Source: CAVSUR01 sp052143655
GTDB taxonomy: Bacteria > Actinomycetota > Actinomycetes > Streptosporangiales > Streptosporangiaceae
DNA length: 30,696 nucleotides
Direction of reading: 5' to 3'
Assembly: GCA_052143655.1 (NCBI GenBank)
Contig: JBKQSL010000432.1
Span: forward strand, 1-30,696
Shown piece after piece: positions 7,220 to 15,031 of the stretch (within the stretch, counting starts at the first letter, position 1; the number at the start of each line of letters is the position of its first letter). Under the pieces are notes generated by a model. That model searched no databases, was not told the DNA's origin, and worked only from the letters and a program-made list of their open reading frames with translations. Position numbers and translations under genes: made by a program.

Positions 7220-8058
7220 CGCTCGCGCCACCAGGTGGTGCCGACCACCTTCGCGAACTGAAGCGCGTAGAGGGCGTTGTTGCCCTTCTTGCTCTTGCCG
7301 ACCTGGCGCTTGTGGATCGTGGCCGGCCGCTCGATGACCTTGTAGCCGTGGGTGATCACGCCGATCAGCAACTCTGACGCCTGATACTGCGGCTGCTGAA
7401 GCTTGACCGCGCCGGTGACCTCGGCCCGCATCGCGCGCAGCCCGAAGGTGGTGTCACTGATCTGCTGGCCGGTCAGCAGGCTGATCGTCAAGGCGAAGAA
7501 CCGGACGCCGGCCCTGCGTACCGGGTCCTTGGTCTCCTCACTGCCGAGCCGCCGCGACCCGGTGACGAAGTCGGCCTCGCCGGCCACGATCGGGGCCAGC
7601 AGCGACTCGATCTCGGCCGGGTTGTACTGCCCGTCGGCGTCAGTGGTGACGATGTACTGCGCGCCGCCCTCGCGGGCCAGCCGGTAGCCCAGCCGCAGCG
7701 CTGCCCCCTGGCCGCGGTTCACGGGTACGTCGCAGACCAGTGCCCCTGCGGCCGCGGCGTCCTTGACCGTGCCGTCCGCCGAGCCGTCGGAGACCACGAT
7801 CGTGGCAGCCTCGAGCCCGCAGACGGTGGTCGGCAGGGCCTCGATCACCGGGCCGATCGCGCCTTCCTCGTTGTAGGCGGCGATTACGATCGCCAGCGGC
7901 GGCAGCGCCGTTGCCCGCGCCCCGTACTGGTCGGCGAAAGCGCGGATGCCCGCGGTGTCGATGGCCTCGTCGTCGCGAGTCGGGATCACAGTGCTGCCTC
8001 CGAGAAATCCGGCCATACCAGGGCGAACCGCGATGTGAGGGTGTGCTGGGGCATGCAT
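7054..8058 (-). CDS. GT2 glycosyltransferase, polyprenol-phosphate sugar synthase type
   Basis: A cytosolic or membrane-associated family 2 glycosyltransferase. The GT-A motifs are AAYNEEGAIG (about 60-69), VVSDGSADGT (88-97), the metal-binding TTDADGQYNP (DAD at 140-142), GSRRLGSEE, and the KRQVGKSKKG stretch near 250-260. No C-terminal membrane helices are present, which fits a partner such as the neighbouring GtrA protein. The family moves a sugar from a nucleotide donor to polyprenyl phosphate. Residues after about 280 are a low-complexity Ala/Ser/Gly tail encoded antisense to the end of gtrA. The start is uncertain: the ATG at 8058 has GGAG only one base away, and the internal ATG at 8016 has a poor site; both keep the full catalytic domain. 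Confidence 0.88.
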   Translation of the reverse strand: MHAPAHPHIAVRPGMAGFLGGSTVIPTRDDEAIDTAGIRAFADQYGARATALPPLAIVIAAYNEEGAIGPVIEALPTTVCGLEAATIVVSDGSADGTVKDAAAAGALVCDVPVNRGQGAALRLGYRLAREGGAQYIVTTDADGQYNPAEIESLLAPIVAGEADFVTGSRRLGSEETKDPVRRAGVRFFALTISLLTGQQISDTTFGLRAMRAEVTGAVKLQQPQYQASELLIGVITHGYKVIERPATIHKRQVGKSKKGNNALYALQFAKVVGTTWWRERQRRSAGSPVTGAGAGAGAAAAPSSRASATATESAASIGSTEASRAADPRSANRT

Positions 8059-8557
8059 GCTCCATTCGCGTGAGTTTGCCTGCTGTTGACCTGCTCTTAT
8101 AAGTTACTTGGCGCAGCTCCTCGCTGGCCGTTTCGTCGCAGGCAATGACCGACGTCACCAGGGCGTTGGCATGCCTCGGCCGGAATCTAGGGGGCCGCCG
8201 CCCGCCTGACCTGGCCTAAGGCGCCAGCTGTGGGGCCGGCGGAGCTTCCGCGCTGCGCCGCGCGCGTCCGCGGCCTGCCCTGGAGCGGGCTGCGTAGCGC
8301 GCGATCAGTGTATCGACGCAGGCCACTTCCCTCTCCCGAATGCGCAGCGTGGCGCGTCACGATGCCGGCGCCGGGCCGGGCAGGGCCGCCGGACGGCCAG
8401 ACGCCCGCCGGGCAGGGTGACGCCCGCCGGGCAGGGTGACGCCCGCCGGGCGGCGTGCTGTCCGCCGGGGGCGACGACGGGCAGCACGGCACGCCGCCGC
8501 CCGCCCGGCCTGCCGGTGTGCCATGCTGGATGCCCGGAGGCTACCGGAGGGTGATGG
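8059..8557. other. Intergenic region upstream of the CobH-like gene
   Basis: No protein-coding content is recognised. The left part (8085-8110) is locally AT-rich and may hold the minus-strand promoter of the GT2 gene. I looked for a cobalamin riboswitch ahead of the CobH-like gene and did not find its conserved B12-box elements. A GC-rich tandem repeat at 8401-8452 is listed separately. Confidence 0.5.
8401..8452. repeat. 19-bp tandem repeat with palindromic core
   Basis: The unit ACGCCCGCCGGGCAGGGTG is present at 8401-8419 and 8420-8438, with a third partial copy to 8452. Each contains the palindrome GCCCGCCGGGC, so the DNA or RNA could form several small hairpins. It lies about 105 bp before the CobH-like start. 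Confidence 0.8.
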
Positions 8558-9211
8558 ATGGTGACCTGGCCGAGCGATGCGCCGGCGGAGAACCAGGCCC
8601 TGGAGGAGGAGTCCTACCGGATCCTGCGCTCGCGGATTGACCTGTCCCGGCTGCCCAAGTACAGCCGGGACGTGACCGAGCGGGTCATCTACGCCAGCGC
8701 CGATTTCGACTTCGCCACCGACCTGGTCTGCGACGAGGACGCGCTGGCCGCGGCCGTCGCCGCGCTGGCGGCGGGCAGCCCGGTAATCGCTGACTCGGTG
8801 ATGGTCGCCGCGGGCATCACCAGCTGCCCGCTGATCTGCAAGGTGGCCGAGCCGCTGACGGCCCGGCTGGCCCGGACGGCCGGGATCCCGCGGGCGGCCG
8901 CAGCGGTGCGGCTGGCATTCGGCGAAACCGGGCCCGGCGCGGTGTGGGTCGTCGGCGGCGAGGCGACCGCGCTGGCGGAGGTACTGTCCCGCGAGGTGGA
9001 GCCCGCATTCGTGATCGGGCTGCCCGCCGGATTCGTCGGCGCCGCCGAGGCCAAGGATGCGCTGCGCGCCAGCGGCCTGCGATCGCTGACGAACGTCTCA
9101 GAGAAGGGCGGCGCCGTGGTCGCCGCCGCGGCTTTCGAGGCACTGCTGCGCTCCGCCCTGACTCAGGCCGACCGCGATGCGATAACCCTGGATGACGGCA
9201 CCGGGCCCTGA
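8558..9211 (+). CDS. CobH/CbiC-like precorrin-8X methylmutase homologue, catalytic His replaced by Tyr
   Basis: 217 residues, normal for the family, which moves the C11 methyl group to C12 to make hydrogenobyrinic (or cobyrinic) acid in cobalamin synthesis. The fold is clear: YRILRSRIDL near the start, ADSVMVAAGI in the middle and the highly conserved PAFVIGLPAGFVGAAEAKDAL near 147-167. The catalytic histidine normally sits in a V/MIHA motif (His43 of Pseudomonas denitrificans CobH); here the motif reads RVIYASADFDF with Tyr45. The surrounding ADFDF matches the cyanobacterial-type branch. The start at 8558 has GGAGG seven bases upstream; GTG 8561 is an alternative. A cobT remnant overlaps the 3' end. 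The protein may be inactive, altered in chemistry, or pigment-binding; the intact frame and good ribosome site suggest it is still made. Confidence 0.82.
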   Translation: MVTWPSDAPAENQALEEESYRILRSRIDLSRLPKYSRDVTERVIYASADFDFATDLVCDEDALAAAVAALAAGSPVIADSVMVAAGITSCPLICKVAEPLTARLARTAGIPRAAAAVRLAFGETGPGAVWVVGGEATALAEVLSREVEPAFVIGLPAGFVGAAEAKDALRASGLRSLTNVSEKGGAVVAAAAFEALLRSALTQADRDAITLDDGTGP

Positions 9212-9446
9212 TGCGCCTGCACCGGGGCGGAGCCAGCCGCCGCGACCGGCTACGGCACCGCTGCCCGTGATCCTCGACGGCGTGATCGCCGGCGCAGCGG
9301 CGCTCGCGGCCGCTGCCCTGGCCCCGGGCGCCCCGGACTTGTGCATCGCCGGCCACCGGTCAGCCGAGCCGGGGCACGCGATCGCGATCGAAGCGCTGGG
9401 CCTGAGGTTGGCGAGGGACTCCCGTTTCCGTCCTTGCGGAGGGTAA
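9192..9446 (+). pseudogene. CobT C-terminal remnant
   Basis: The frame opens at an ATG that overlaps the end of the CobH-like gene. After a short Pro/Ala stretch it reads PVILDGVIAGAAALAAAALAP and then IAGHRSAEPGHAIAIEALGLR. These are strongly conserved C-terminal blocks of nicotinate-nucleotide:dimethylbenzimidazole phosphoribosyltransferase (CobT), including the HRSAEPGH motif. The first 200-250 residues of CobT are missing. After EALGLR the usual PLLDLG..LGEGSGA end is lost: the DNA still resembles a LGEG coding sequence but with a deletion and a shifted frame. It cannot encode an active enzyme. It indicates that a cobalamin gene cluster here has been partly deleted. Confidence 0.75.
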
Positions 9447-9733
9447 CCTGCCCAGGCAGCGCACAATTGCCTTTAGGCGGGAACCGTCGGCCGCGAGGCA
9501 GCCCGCATGGCAGGGCCGCCGGTCTTCCGGCACCTGGCCAGGCTGATGCCGTTGCGGTATCGCAGCAGCGGAATGTTCGGCCTGGTGCGGCCGGGCGGCC
9601 CGCCGGCCGCGGGCACCGCCCGGGGCGGAGGGACTGACCGTGCCAGGGAGCAGGGACTGGATGGGCCCGCGGTTGCCGCGGTCGGGGGCGAGAACTGGCT
9701 TGCATGCCAGTGCCAAGGGACGGCTGAGAGACG
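9447..9733. other. Spacer ahead of the GTPase operon, no gene recognised
   Basis: There are 287 bp between the cobT remnant and the first GTPase. Open frames here show no family signal. The first part (9460-9480, with ttgcctttagg) is locally AT-richer and could hold the operon promoter; I see no clear -35/-10 pair. Confidence 0.4.
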
Positions 9734-11848
9734 ATGACTGAGGGACAGGGCGGGACGGCCGCTTCGGCGCCGCGGAGTGCCGCGGCGGCGGCTCCGCGGT
9801 CTGCGGCATCCCGGTCTGGCCCGGATCCGGTTCCCGGCCTGCCGGTGCCCGGGTCGCCGCGGGCCGGCCATGGCGGAGCCCATGCCCGCGATGGCGGGCC
9901 GGGTGCCCCGCCCCCGGCCGGGGGCGGGGCACCGGCTGGGCACGAGCCGGGCCACCGCGCCCCGGGTGCGCACGCCGCCGGCCAGCCGGAGGCGGCCGGG
10001 CCGTACGTCCGCGTCGACGCGCGCAAGCTGGAATCCGCGCTGCTGGCCCTGCGCCATCCCATCGTCAGCGCGCCGCTGACGCTCGCCGCGCCCGGTGCCG
10101 ACGAGGCCAGGGCGCAGCGGCGCACGCTGCTCAGCCAGATCGACGACTACCTGCTGCCGCGGTTGCGCCAGTCCGGCGCCCCCATCCTGGTTGCCCTGGT
10201 CGGATCGACCGGCGCGGGCAAGTCGACGCTCATGAACAGCGTGGTCGGGCGGCCGGTGAGCGCCACGGGCATCCGCCGTCCGACCACCAACAGCCCGGTG
10301 CTGGCCTGCCACCCCGGCGAGATGCACTGGTTCGCCGAGAACGTGTTTCTGCCGACGCTGCCGCGGGTGCGCCAGCAGGGCCTGGCGATGCCCGGCCGGG
10401 ACGGCCTGCTGGTGCTGGCGGCCGCCGAGGGCATGCCGCGCGGAGTGGCCCTGCTGGACACCCCGGACATCGACTCGGTCGTGCAGGCGCACCGCGAGTT
10501 CGCGCACCAGTTCCTGGACGCCTCCGACCTGTGGCTGTTCATGACCTCGGCCCGGCGGTACGCCGACGCGGCGGTCTGGGAACTGCTCCAGCAGGCCCGG
10601 GACCGGTCAGCGGCGCTGTCGGTCGTGCTGTCCCGTGTCCCGCCGGCGGCCGCATCCCAGCTGGTGGCGCACTTCGAGGCGATGCTCGCCGCTAACGGGC
10701 TCAGCGAGACCCGGCGCTTCATCATCCCCGAGACACTGATCACCGACGCGCAGCTTCCGGCCGATGTCGCGGCTCCGGTGCGCCAGTGGCTGACCGAGAC
10801 CGCGGCACAGGAGGACCGCCGGGTCGCGGTGCTCACCCAGACGATGGCCGGGGTGCTGGACACGTTCCGGGACCGGATTCCCGAGCTGGCCGGCCAGGTC
10901 GAGCAGCAGCTGGTGGCGCGCGCCGAGCTGGCCGCCCTGGTGACCGACGCCTACGCGGCCGGGCTGGCCAGCCTGGACGAGTCGACCCGCAACGGTTCGC
11001 TGGTGCGCGGCGAGGTGCTGGCGCGCTGGCAGGATTTCGCCGGAACCGGTGACCTGCTGCGCAGCCTGCAGGTGCGGCACAGCCGAGGCGGCGGCAAGCC
11101 GCGGAAGCGGCCGCTGCCGCCCCGGGCCCGCGCGCTCAGGCAGGCCCTGCATGCCAGTCTGGAGGCGGTCGTAGCCGCCTCCGCTGACAAGGCCGCCGAG
11201 CAGGCCGTGACCAGCTGGAACGGGCACCCGGCCGGCCGCGTGCTGCTGGCCGACCTGCCCGAGCCGGCCCTGGCGGCGGAGCCGGACGGCTGGCCGTTCG
11301 ACGACGAGCCCGGCGGCGGTGACCCGTTCGCCGCGGCGACCGCTGGCGGCCCGGCAGCGCCCGGCCCCGCCCCGGCAGCGCCTGCCCCAGCCGGGACCGC
11401 AGCCTCGGCGATCAGCGTGCTGGCACGTTCCAGTCCCGACCGCGAGCGACGGATCGCGCAGGTGATCAGCGCCTGGCAGGAGCACGTGAGACAGCTTGTC
11501 CAGGCCGAGAACGTGACGAAGAGATCGATCGCGCGGATGGTGTCCTTCGATGACGAGTCGCTGGCGCTGGTGCTCACTATCGGCGTCCTGGGGTTCGGCA
11601 GCGGCGAGGTGACTGTGTCCGAGGGGACCGGCGCCGCGCCGCAGGCCGTGCTCACGTCGCTGTTCGGCGCCGGGCTGCTGCGCGATATCGGGACCAGGGC
11701 CCGCCGGGACCTGCACGAGCGGATCAGCCAGCTTTTCGAGCAGGAGATGGAACGCTTCATCGTCATCCTGGACTCGGCTGGCGCGCCGGATGAGGAAATG
11801 ATCGCGCAGATGCACCAGGCCGGCTACGTGCTCGAGGCCAGCAGATGA
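9734..11848 (+). CDS. Dynamin-like GTPase, first of a coupled pair
   Basis: 704 residues. About 90 N-terminal residues are Ala/Pro/Gly-rich and probably disordered. The G domain follows: P-loop GSTGAGKST with Lys163, a Thr-containing RPTTNSP switch, and G3 at LLDTPDIDS (Asp242 to Asp245), where the usual Gly of DxxG is Asp. The G4 position reads SVVLSRVPP, without the [NT]KxD that sets guanine specificity. A long helical region follows, with a second disordered Pro/Ala insert near 535-560 and the hydrophobic stretch ALVLTIGVLGFGSG near 612-625, a possible membrane-touching element. The gene overlaps the next GTPase by four bases (ATGA), so the two are co-translated. Streptomyces has an adjacent dynamin pair, DynA/DynB, that stabilises sporulation septa; orthology is plausible but unproven. 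Such genes are often mislabelled as ABC transporters. Confidence 0.8.
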   Translation: MTEGQGGTAASAPRSAAAAAPRSAASRSGPDPVPGLPVPGSPRAGHGGAHARDGGPGAPPPAGGGAPAGHEPGHRAPGAHAAGQPEAAGPYVRVDARKLESALLALRHPIVSAPLTLAAPGADEARAQRRTLLSQIDDYLLPRLRQSGAPILVALVGSTGAGKSTLMNSVVGRPVSATGIRRPTTNSPVLACHPGEMHWFAENVFLPTLPRVRQQGLAMPGRDGLLVLAAAEGMPRGVALLDTPDIDSVVQAHREFAHQFLDASDLWLFMTSARRYADAAVWELLQQARDRSAALSVVLSRVPPAAASQLVAHFEAMLAANGLSETRRFIIPETLITDAQLPADVAAPVRQWLTETAAQEDRRVAVLTQTMAGVLDTFRDRIPELAGQVEQQLVARAELAALVTDAYAAGLASLDESTRNGSLVRGEVLARWQDFAGTGDLLRSLQVRHSRGGGKPRKRPLPPRARALRQALHASLEAVVAASADKAAEQAVTSWNGHPAGRVLLADLPEPALAAEPDGWPFDDEPGGGDPFAAATAGGPAAPGPAPAAPAPAGTAASAISVLARSSPDRERRIAQVISAWQEHVRQLVQAENVTKRSIARMVSFDDESLALVLTIGVLGFGSGEVTVSEGTGAAPQAVLTSLFGAGLLRDIGTRARRDLHERISQLFEQEMERFIVILDSAGAPDEEMIAQMHQAGYVLEASR

Positions 11849-13962
11849 CTGGCCGGCGGCGTGGCCAGCCGGGCGGCCCGGCTGAAGCGGAGGCAGATCA
11901 GCCCCGGGCGCGGGAGCGGCCGGAGCCACCCGCGCTGCCGGAGCCCCCCGCGCTGCCGGAGCCCCCCGCGCTGCCGACGGCCCCCGCGATCCCTGCCGGG
12001 TCCGCGGCGGCCAGGACCGGCCGGCCCGACCTGGCGGGCCACCGGGCCGCGGTGAGCGGGAACCTGGGCCCGGCGGCTGCCGCTGGCATGGCTGCTGCTC
12101 ACAACGCGGCTACCGTCGGCCGGCCGCCGTGGGATCTGGCCGGTGCAGCCGCCCCGGCGGCCGCTCCGCCGGCGGCCATTCCACCGGCGGCCACCGCACC
12201 GCCGGCCGCCGGCCGGTCGCCAGCGCAGGCACTCGCGGCCAGCCAGCCCCCCGCCTTCCGGGGCGAGACCGCCCGGCCGCCGGGCGTCCCCGGCCTGGAC
12301 GGAGCCGCTGCTCCGGTTCCTCCCGGCATCGCGCCCGTGAGCCTCTCCGGCCGGCTGAGCGCGCTGTCGGAGATGATCAGCATCGGCGCGGCCAGGGCGG
12401 CGGACGGCGGCTTTGATCCCGGCCTGCTGACGACCGCGCAGGAGCTGCTGACCCGGGCCGGGGAGCGGCTGCGGCTGTCATCCGAGCACACCGTCGTGGC
12501 GCTGGCCGGGGGTACGGGCAGCGGCAAGTCATCGCTGTTCAACGCGCTGGCCGGAGCGGATTTCTCGACGGTCGGCGTAACCCGGCCGGTCACCAGGCAG
12601 ACACATGCCTGCGTGTGGGGCATCCGCGGTTCCGGCCCGCTGCTGGAATGGCTCGGCGTGCCCCGGCCGAACCGGTACGCCCGCTCCAGCGCACTGGACC
12701 GGGGCGAGCGCTCGCTGGCCGGGCTGGTGCTGCTGGACCTGCCCGATCACGACACCGTCATGACCCACGCGTCCGGGCTGGTGGACGGGCTCGTGCAGAT
12801 GGCCGACCTGATGATCTGGGTGCTCGACCCGCAGAAGTACGCCGACGCGGCGGTGCACCGCCGGTTCCTGGTGCCGCTGGCCGGCCATTCCGACGTGCTG
12901 TCGGTCGTGCTGAACCAGTCCGACCTGCTGACCGCCGCGCAGACCGAGGACTGCGTCGGCGACCTGCGCCGGCTGCTGGACGCCGAGCAGCTTCCCGAGG
13001 TGCAGATCCTGGTCACCTCGGCGGTATCCGGGGCCGGCCTGGACGACCTGCGCCGGCTCCTCGCCGAGGCGGTCTCGGCCCGGCGGGCCGCGGCCGACCG
13101 CATCTCCGCCGACGTGGACGCGATGGCCGAGCGCTTCGCCCCGTATGCCGGCGACGCGGCGCAGCCGGCGGTCGTGGCGCCGGCTGGCGTCGAGGCGGTG
13201 GTCGACGCGTTCGCGGCAGCGGCTGGCGTGCCCGCGGTGGGCGATACTCTGCGCAGCGCGCGCGAGCTGCGGGCGGTGGACTATGTCGGCTGGCCGGTGG
13301 CCTGGCTCGCTGAGCGGCTGGCCGGCCGCAATCCGATCCGCAAGGCGCGGCTGGGCCAGCTGTGGGAGGAAGTGCGCAGCGTCACCGCCGGCCCGGCCGG
13401 CGCGCAGCAGGCGGAGGTCGACAACGCCCTCACCCGGCTGGCCGACGAGGCGAGCGAGCCGCTGCCGGAGCCGTGGTCACAGACCGTGCGGTCCGCCGTC
13501 CGGTCCCGGGCCCCGGAGATCCCGGCCGCGCTCGGTGCCGGCATGGGCCGGGCCCTGCCCGCCGAGAACAAGGTGGCCGGCTGGTGGCGGCTGGCCGGCT
13601 CCTGGCAGGGCCTGCTGCTCGGCTCGGCCATCGTGGGCCTTGCCTGGCTCGCCGCGCTGGTGGTGCTGGGCGGTTTCCACGCCGACCGCAGCGCGCCGCG
13701 ACTGTTCACCGACCTGGTGCTGGTGCCGGTCGTCGCGCTGGCCATCGTCGTGGTCCTGCTGCTGGGATGGCTGAGCGCCAGGGCGAGCCTGAACGCGGTC
13801 CGTGCCGCCGCCGACCAGGAAGCGGCCGAGTTCACCCGGGCGATGCGCGGGCAGATCGCCGCCGTCGTGCAGGAGATGGCCGTCGCGCCGGCCGAGGCAG
13901 AGCTGGCCGAGCTGACCAGGTACCGGCATCAGCTCGCGGTCGCGGCCAGCCGGACGGCCTGA
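11845..13962 (+). CDS. Membrane-anchored dynamin/YfjP-like GTPase, second of the pair
   Basis: 705 residues starting at the ATG that overlaps the upstream stop. Residues 1-170 are Pro/Ala-rich, including three PEPPAL units. The G domain has P-loop AGGTGSGKSS (Lys228), the TRPVTRQTH switch, G3 LLDLPDHDT (Asp298 to Asp301, again Asp in place of Gly) and a canonical G4 NQSD (Asn357, Asp360). Two membrane segments lie near 589-611 and 622-644, with a short external loop, and a helical tail follows. The protein is therefore a likely membrane anchor for the soluble partner upstream. Only this member keeps a normal guanine-specificity motif. The protease gene starts 58 bp downstream on the same strand and may be in the same transcript. 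The likely role is membrane or septum remodelling. Confidence 0.82.
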   Translation: MTGRRRGQPGGPAEAEADQPRARERPEPPALPEPPALPEPPALPTAPAIPAGSAAARTGRPDLAGHRAAVSGNLGPAAAAGMAAAHNAATVGRPPWDLAGAAAPAAAPPAAIPPAATAPPAAGRSPAQALAASQPPAFRGETARPPGVPGLDGAAAPVPPGIAPVSLSGRLSALSEMISIGAARAADGGFDPGLLTTAQELLTRAGERLRLSSEHTVVALAGGTGSGKSSLFNALAGADFSTVGVTRPVTRQTHACVWGIRGSGPLLEWLGVPRPNRYARSSALDRGERSLAGLVLLDLPDHDTVMTHASGLVDGLVQMADLMIWVLDPQKYADAAVHRRFLVPLAGHSDVLSVVLNQSDLLTAAQTEDCVGDLRRLLDAEQLPEVQILVTSAVSGAGLDDLRRLLAEAVSARRAAADRISADVDAMAERFAPYAGDAAQPAVVAPAGVEAVVDAFAAAAGVPAVGDTLRSARELRAVDYVGWPVAWLAERLAGRNPIRKARLGQLWEEVRSVTAGPAGAQQAEVDNALTRLADEASEPLPEPWSQTVRSAVRSRAPEIPAALGAGMGRALPAENKVAGWWRLAGSWQGLLLGSAIVGLAWLAALVVLGGFHADRSAPRLFTDLVLVPVVALAIVVVLLLGWLSARASLNAVRAAADQEAAEFTRAMRGQIAAVVQEMAVAPAEAELAELTRYRHQLAVAASRTA
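11923..11976 (+). repeat. 18-bp in-frame tandem repeat in the second GTPase
   Basis: Three consecutive 18-bp units (gagccNcccgcgctgccg) start at 11923, 11941 and 11959; the last two are identical. They encode EPPALP three times in the disordered N-terminal region. The number of copies probably varies between strains. Confidence 0.9.
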
Positions 13963-13999
13963 CGGGCAGAGCTTCCGCGTTTCGTTGTAATGTTGTAAT

Positions 14000-14018
14000 C
14001 CTCGGAGCCGAGGAGGAG
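14000..14018 (+). promoter_or_regulatory. Ribosome site partly masked by a small hairpin
   Basis: CCTCG (14000-14004) can pair with CGAGG (14009-14013) around a four-base loop. The right arm covers the first half of the AGGAGG ribosome site (14011-14016) of the HtrA-type protease gene at 14021. Just upstream, GTTGTAAT is repeated twice (13984-13999), an AT-rich spot that may be a -10 element. A weak, melting hairpin over a ribosome site would suit heat-controlled protease synthesis, but the stem is short. Confidence 0.35.
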
Positions 14019-14020
14019 AC

Positions 14021-14962
14021 ATGGCAGCCGACGCGCCCCTGGATGCCTATTCAGCCGTGGTCACGCGGGTTGCGGCGGAGCTGACTGCGAAGGTCGCATC
14101 GCTGCGGGTGCCGCGCCCGGGCGGGCGCGGCGGCGAGAGCCTTGGCTCGGCCGTGGCCTACACCGGGGACGGATTCCTGCTCACCAACGCGCATGTGGTG
14201 GGGCAGGCGCAGCGCGGCACGGCGCTGTTCGCCGACGGCAGCAGCGGGCCGTTCACGGTGGTCGGCGCCGATCCGCTGTCGGACCTGGCCGTCGTGCGGG
14301 CGCTGTCCGCGCCACCGGACCAGGCGGTGCTCGGCGAGGCCGACGACCTGGTGGTCGGCCAGCTGGTCGTCGCCGTCGGCAGTCCGCTGGGGCTGGCCGG
14401 CTCGGTGACCGCGGGCGTGGTCAGCGCGCTCGGCCGGTCCTTCCCGGTGCGCAGCGGTGCCGCCGCCCGGCTGGTCGAGGACGTGATCCAGACCGACGCC
14501 GCGCTGAACCCGGGCAACTCCGGCGGCGCCCTGGCCGACGCCAGCTGCCGGGTGGTGGGCATCAACACGGCCGTCGCGGGGGTGGGCCTCGGCCTGGCCG
14601 TGCCGGTCAACGCCACCACCCGGCGGATCATCTCCGCGCTGATGGCCGGCGGCCGGGTGCGGCGCGCTTATCTCGGCATCGTGAGCGTCCCGGCCCCGCT
14701 GCCCGCCTGGCTCGCGCAGCGGCTGGGCCGCCGGGACGGCCTGCGGGTGGCCGAGGCGGTCCCCGGCGGGCCGGCTGCGCGGGCCGGGCTGCGCGCCGGG
14801 GACCTGCTGCTCAGCGCGGCAGGCCGCCCGGTGCAGACCGCGCAGGATCTGCAGCGGCTGATGTTCGGCGAGGCCATCGGCAAGCCACTGGCCATCACCG
14901 TCATGCGCAACGGCGCTCTCGTGGACGTCATCACCGAGCCGGCCGAGCTCGTCACCGCCTGA
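14021..14962 (+). CDS. HtrA/DegP-type serine protease with PDZ domain, no export signal
   Basis: 313 residues. The trypsin-like S1C domain has its full triad: His58 in TNAHVV, Asp88 in SDLAVV and Ser167 in GNSGG; the upstream QTDAALNP block is also standard. A single PDZ domain spans about 210-305 (YLGI...GGPAARAGLRAGDLLLSAAGRPV). Most HtrA proteins carry a signal peptide or membrane anchor, but this one starts directly with MAADAPLDAYSAVV and has no hydrophobic N-terminus, so it should be cytoplasmic. The ATG follows a strong AGGAGG site. It lies 58 bp after the GTPase pair on the same strand and may act in quality control of those or other proteins. It is unlikely to be truncated, because the ribosome site and start are good. 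Confidence 0.93.
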   Translation: MAADAPLDAYSAVVTRVAAELTAKVASLRVPRPGGRGGESLGSAVAYTGDGFLLTNAHVVGQAQRGTALFADGSSGPFTVVGADPLSDLAVVRALSAPPDQAVLGEADDLVVGQLVVAVGSPLGLAGSVTAGVVSALGRSFPVRSGAAARLVEDVIQTDAALNPGNSGGALADASCRVVGINTAVAGVGLGLAVPVNATTRRIISALMAGGRVRRAYLGIVSVPAPLPAWLAQRLGRRDGLRVAEAVPGGPAARAGLRAGDLLLSAAGRPVQTAQDLQRLMFGEAIGKPLAITVMRNGALVDVITEPAELVTA

Positions 14963-15031
14963 ACCCCCTGATCCGCGGTCCGCGGAACCCGGCAGCCGGG
15001 ATCTTGCGCCGCCGCCAGGCCCGGGCCTAGG

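Noticed and set aside
8200..8557. Cobalamin riboswitch upstream of the CobH-like gene
   Set aside because: I looked for the conserved B12-box and core pairings and found no convincing match, although a distant variant cannot be ruled out by eye.
9507..9737. A 76-codon plus-strand frame before the first GTPase
   Set aside because: No family signal and no ribosome site; it overlaps the GTPase start in another frame.
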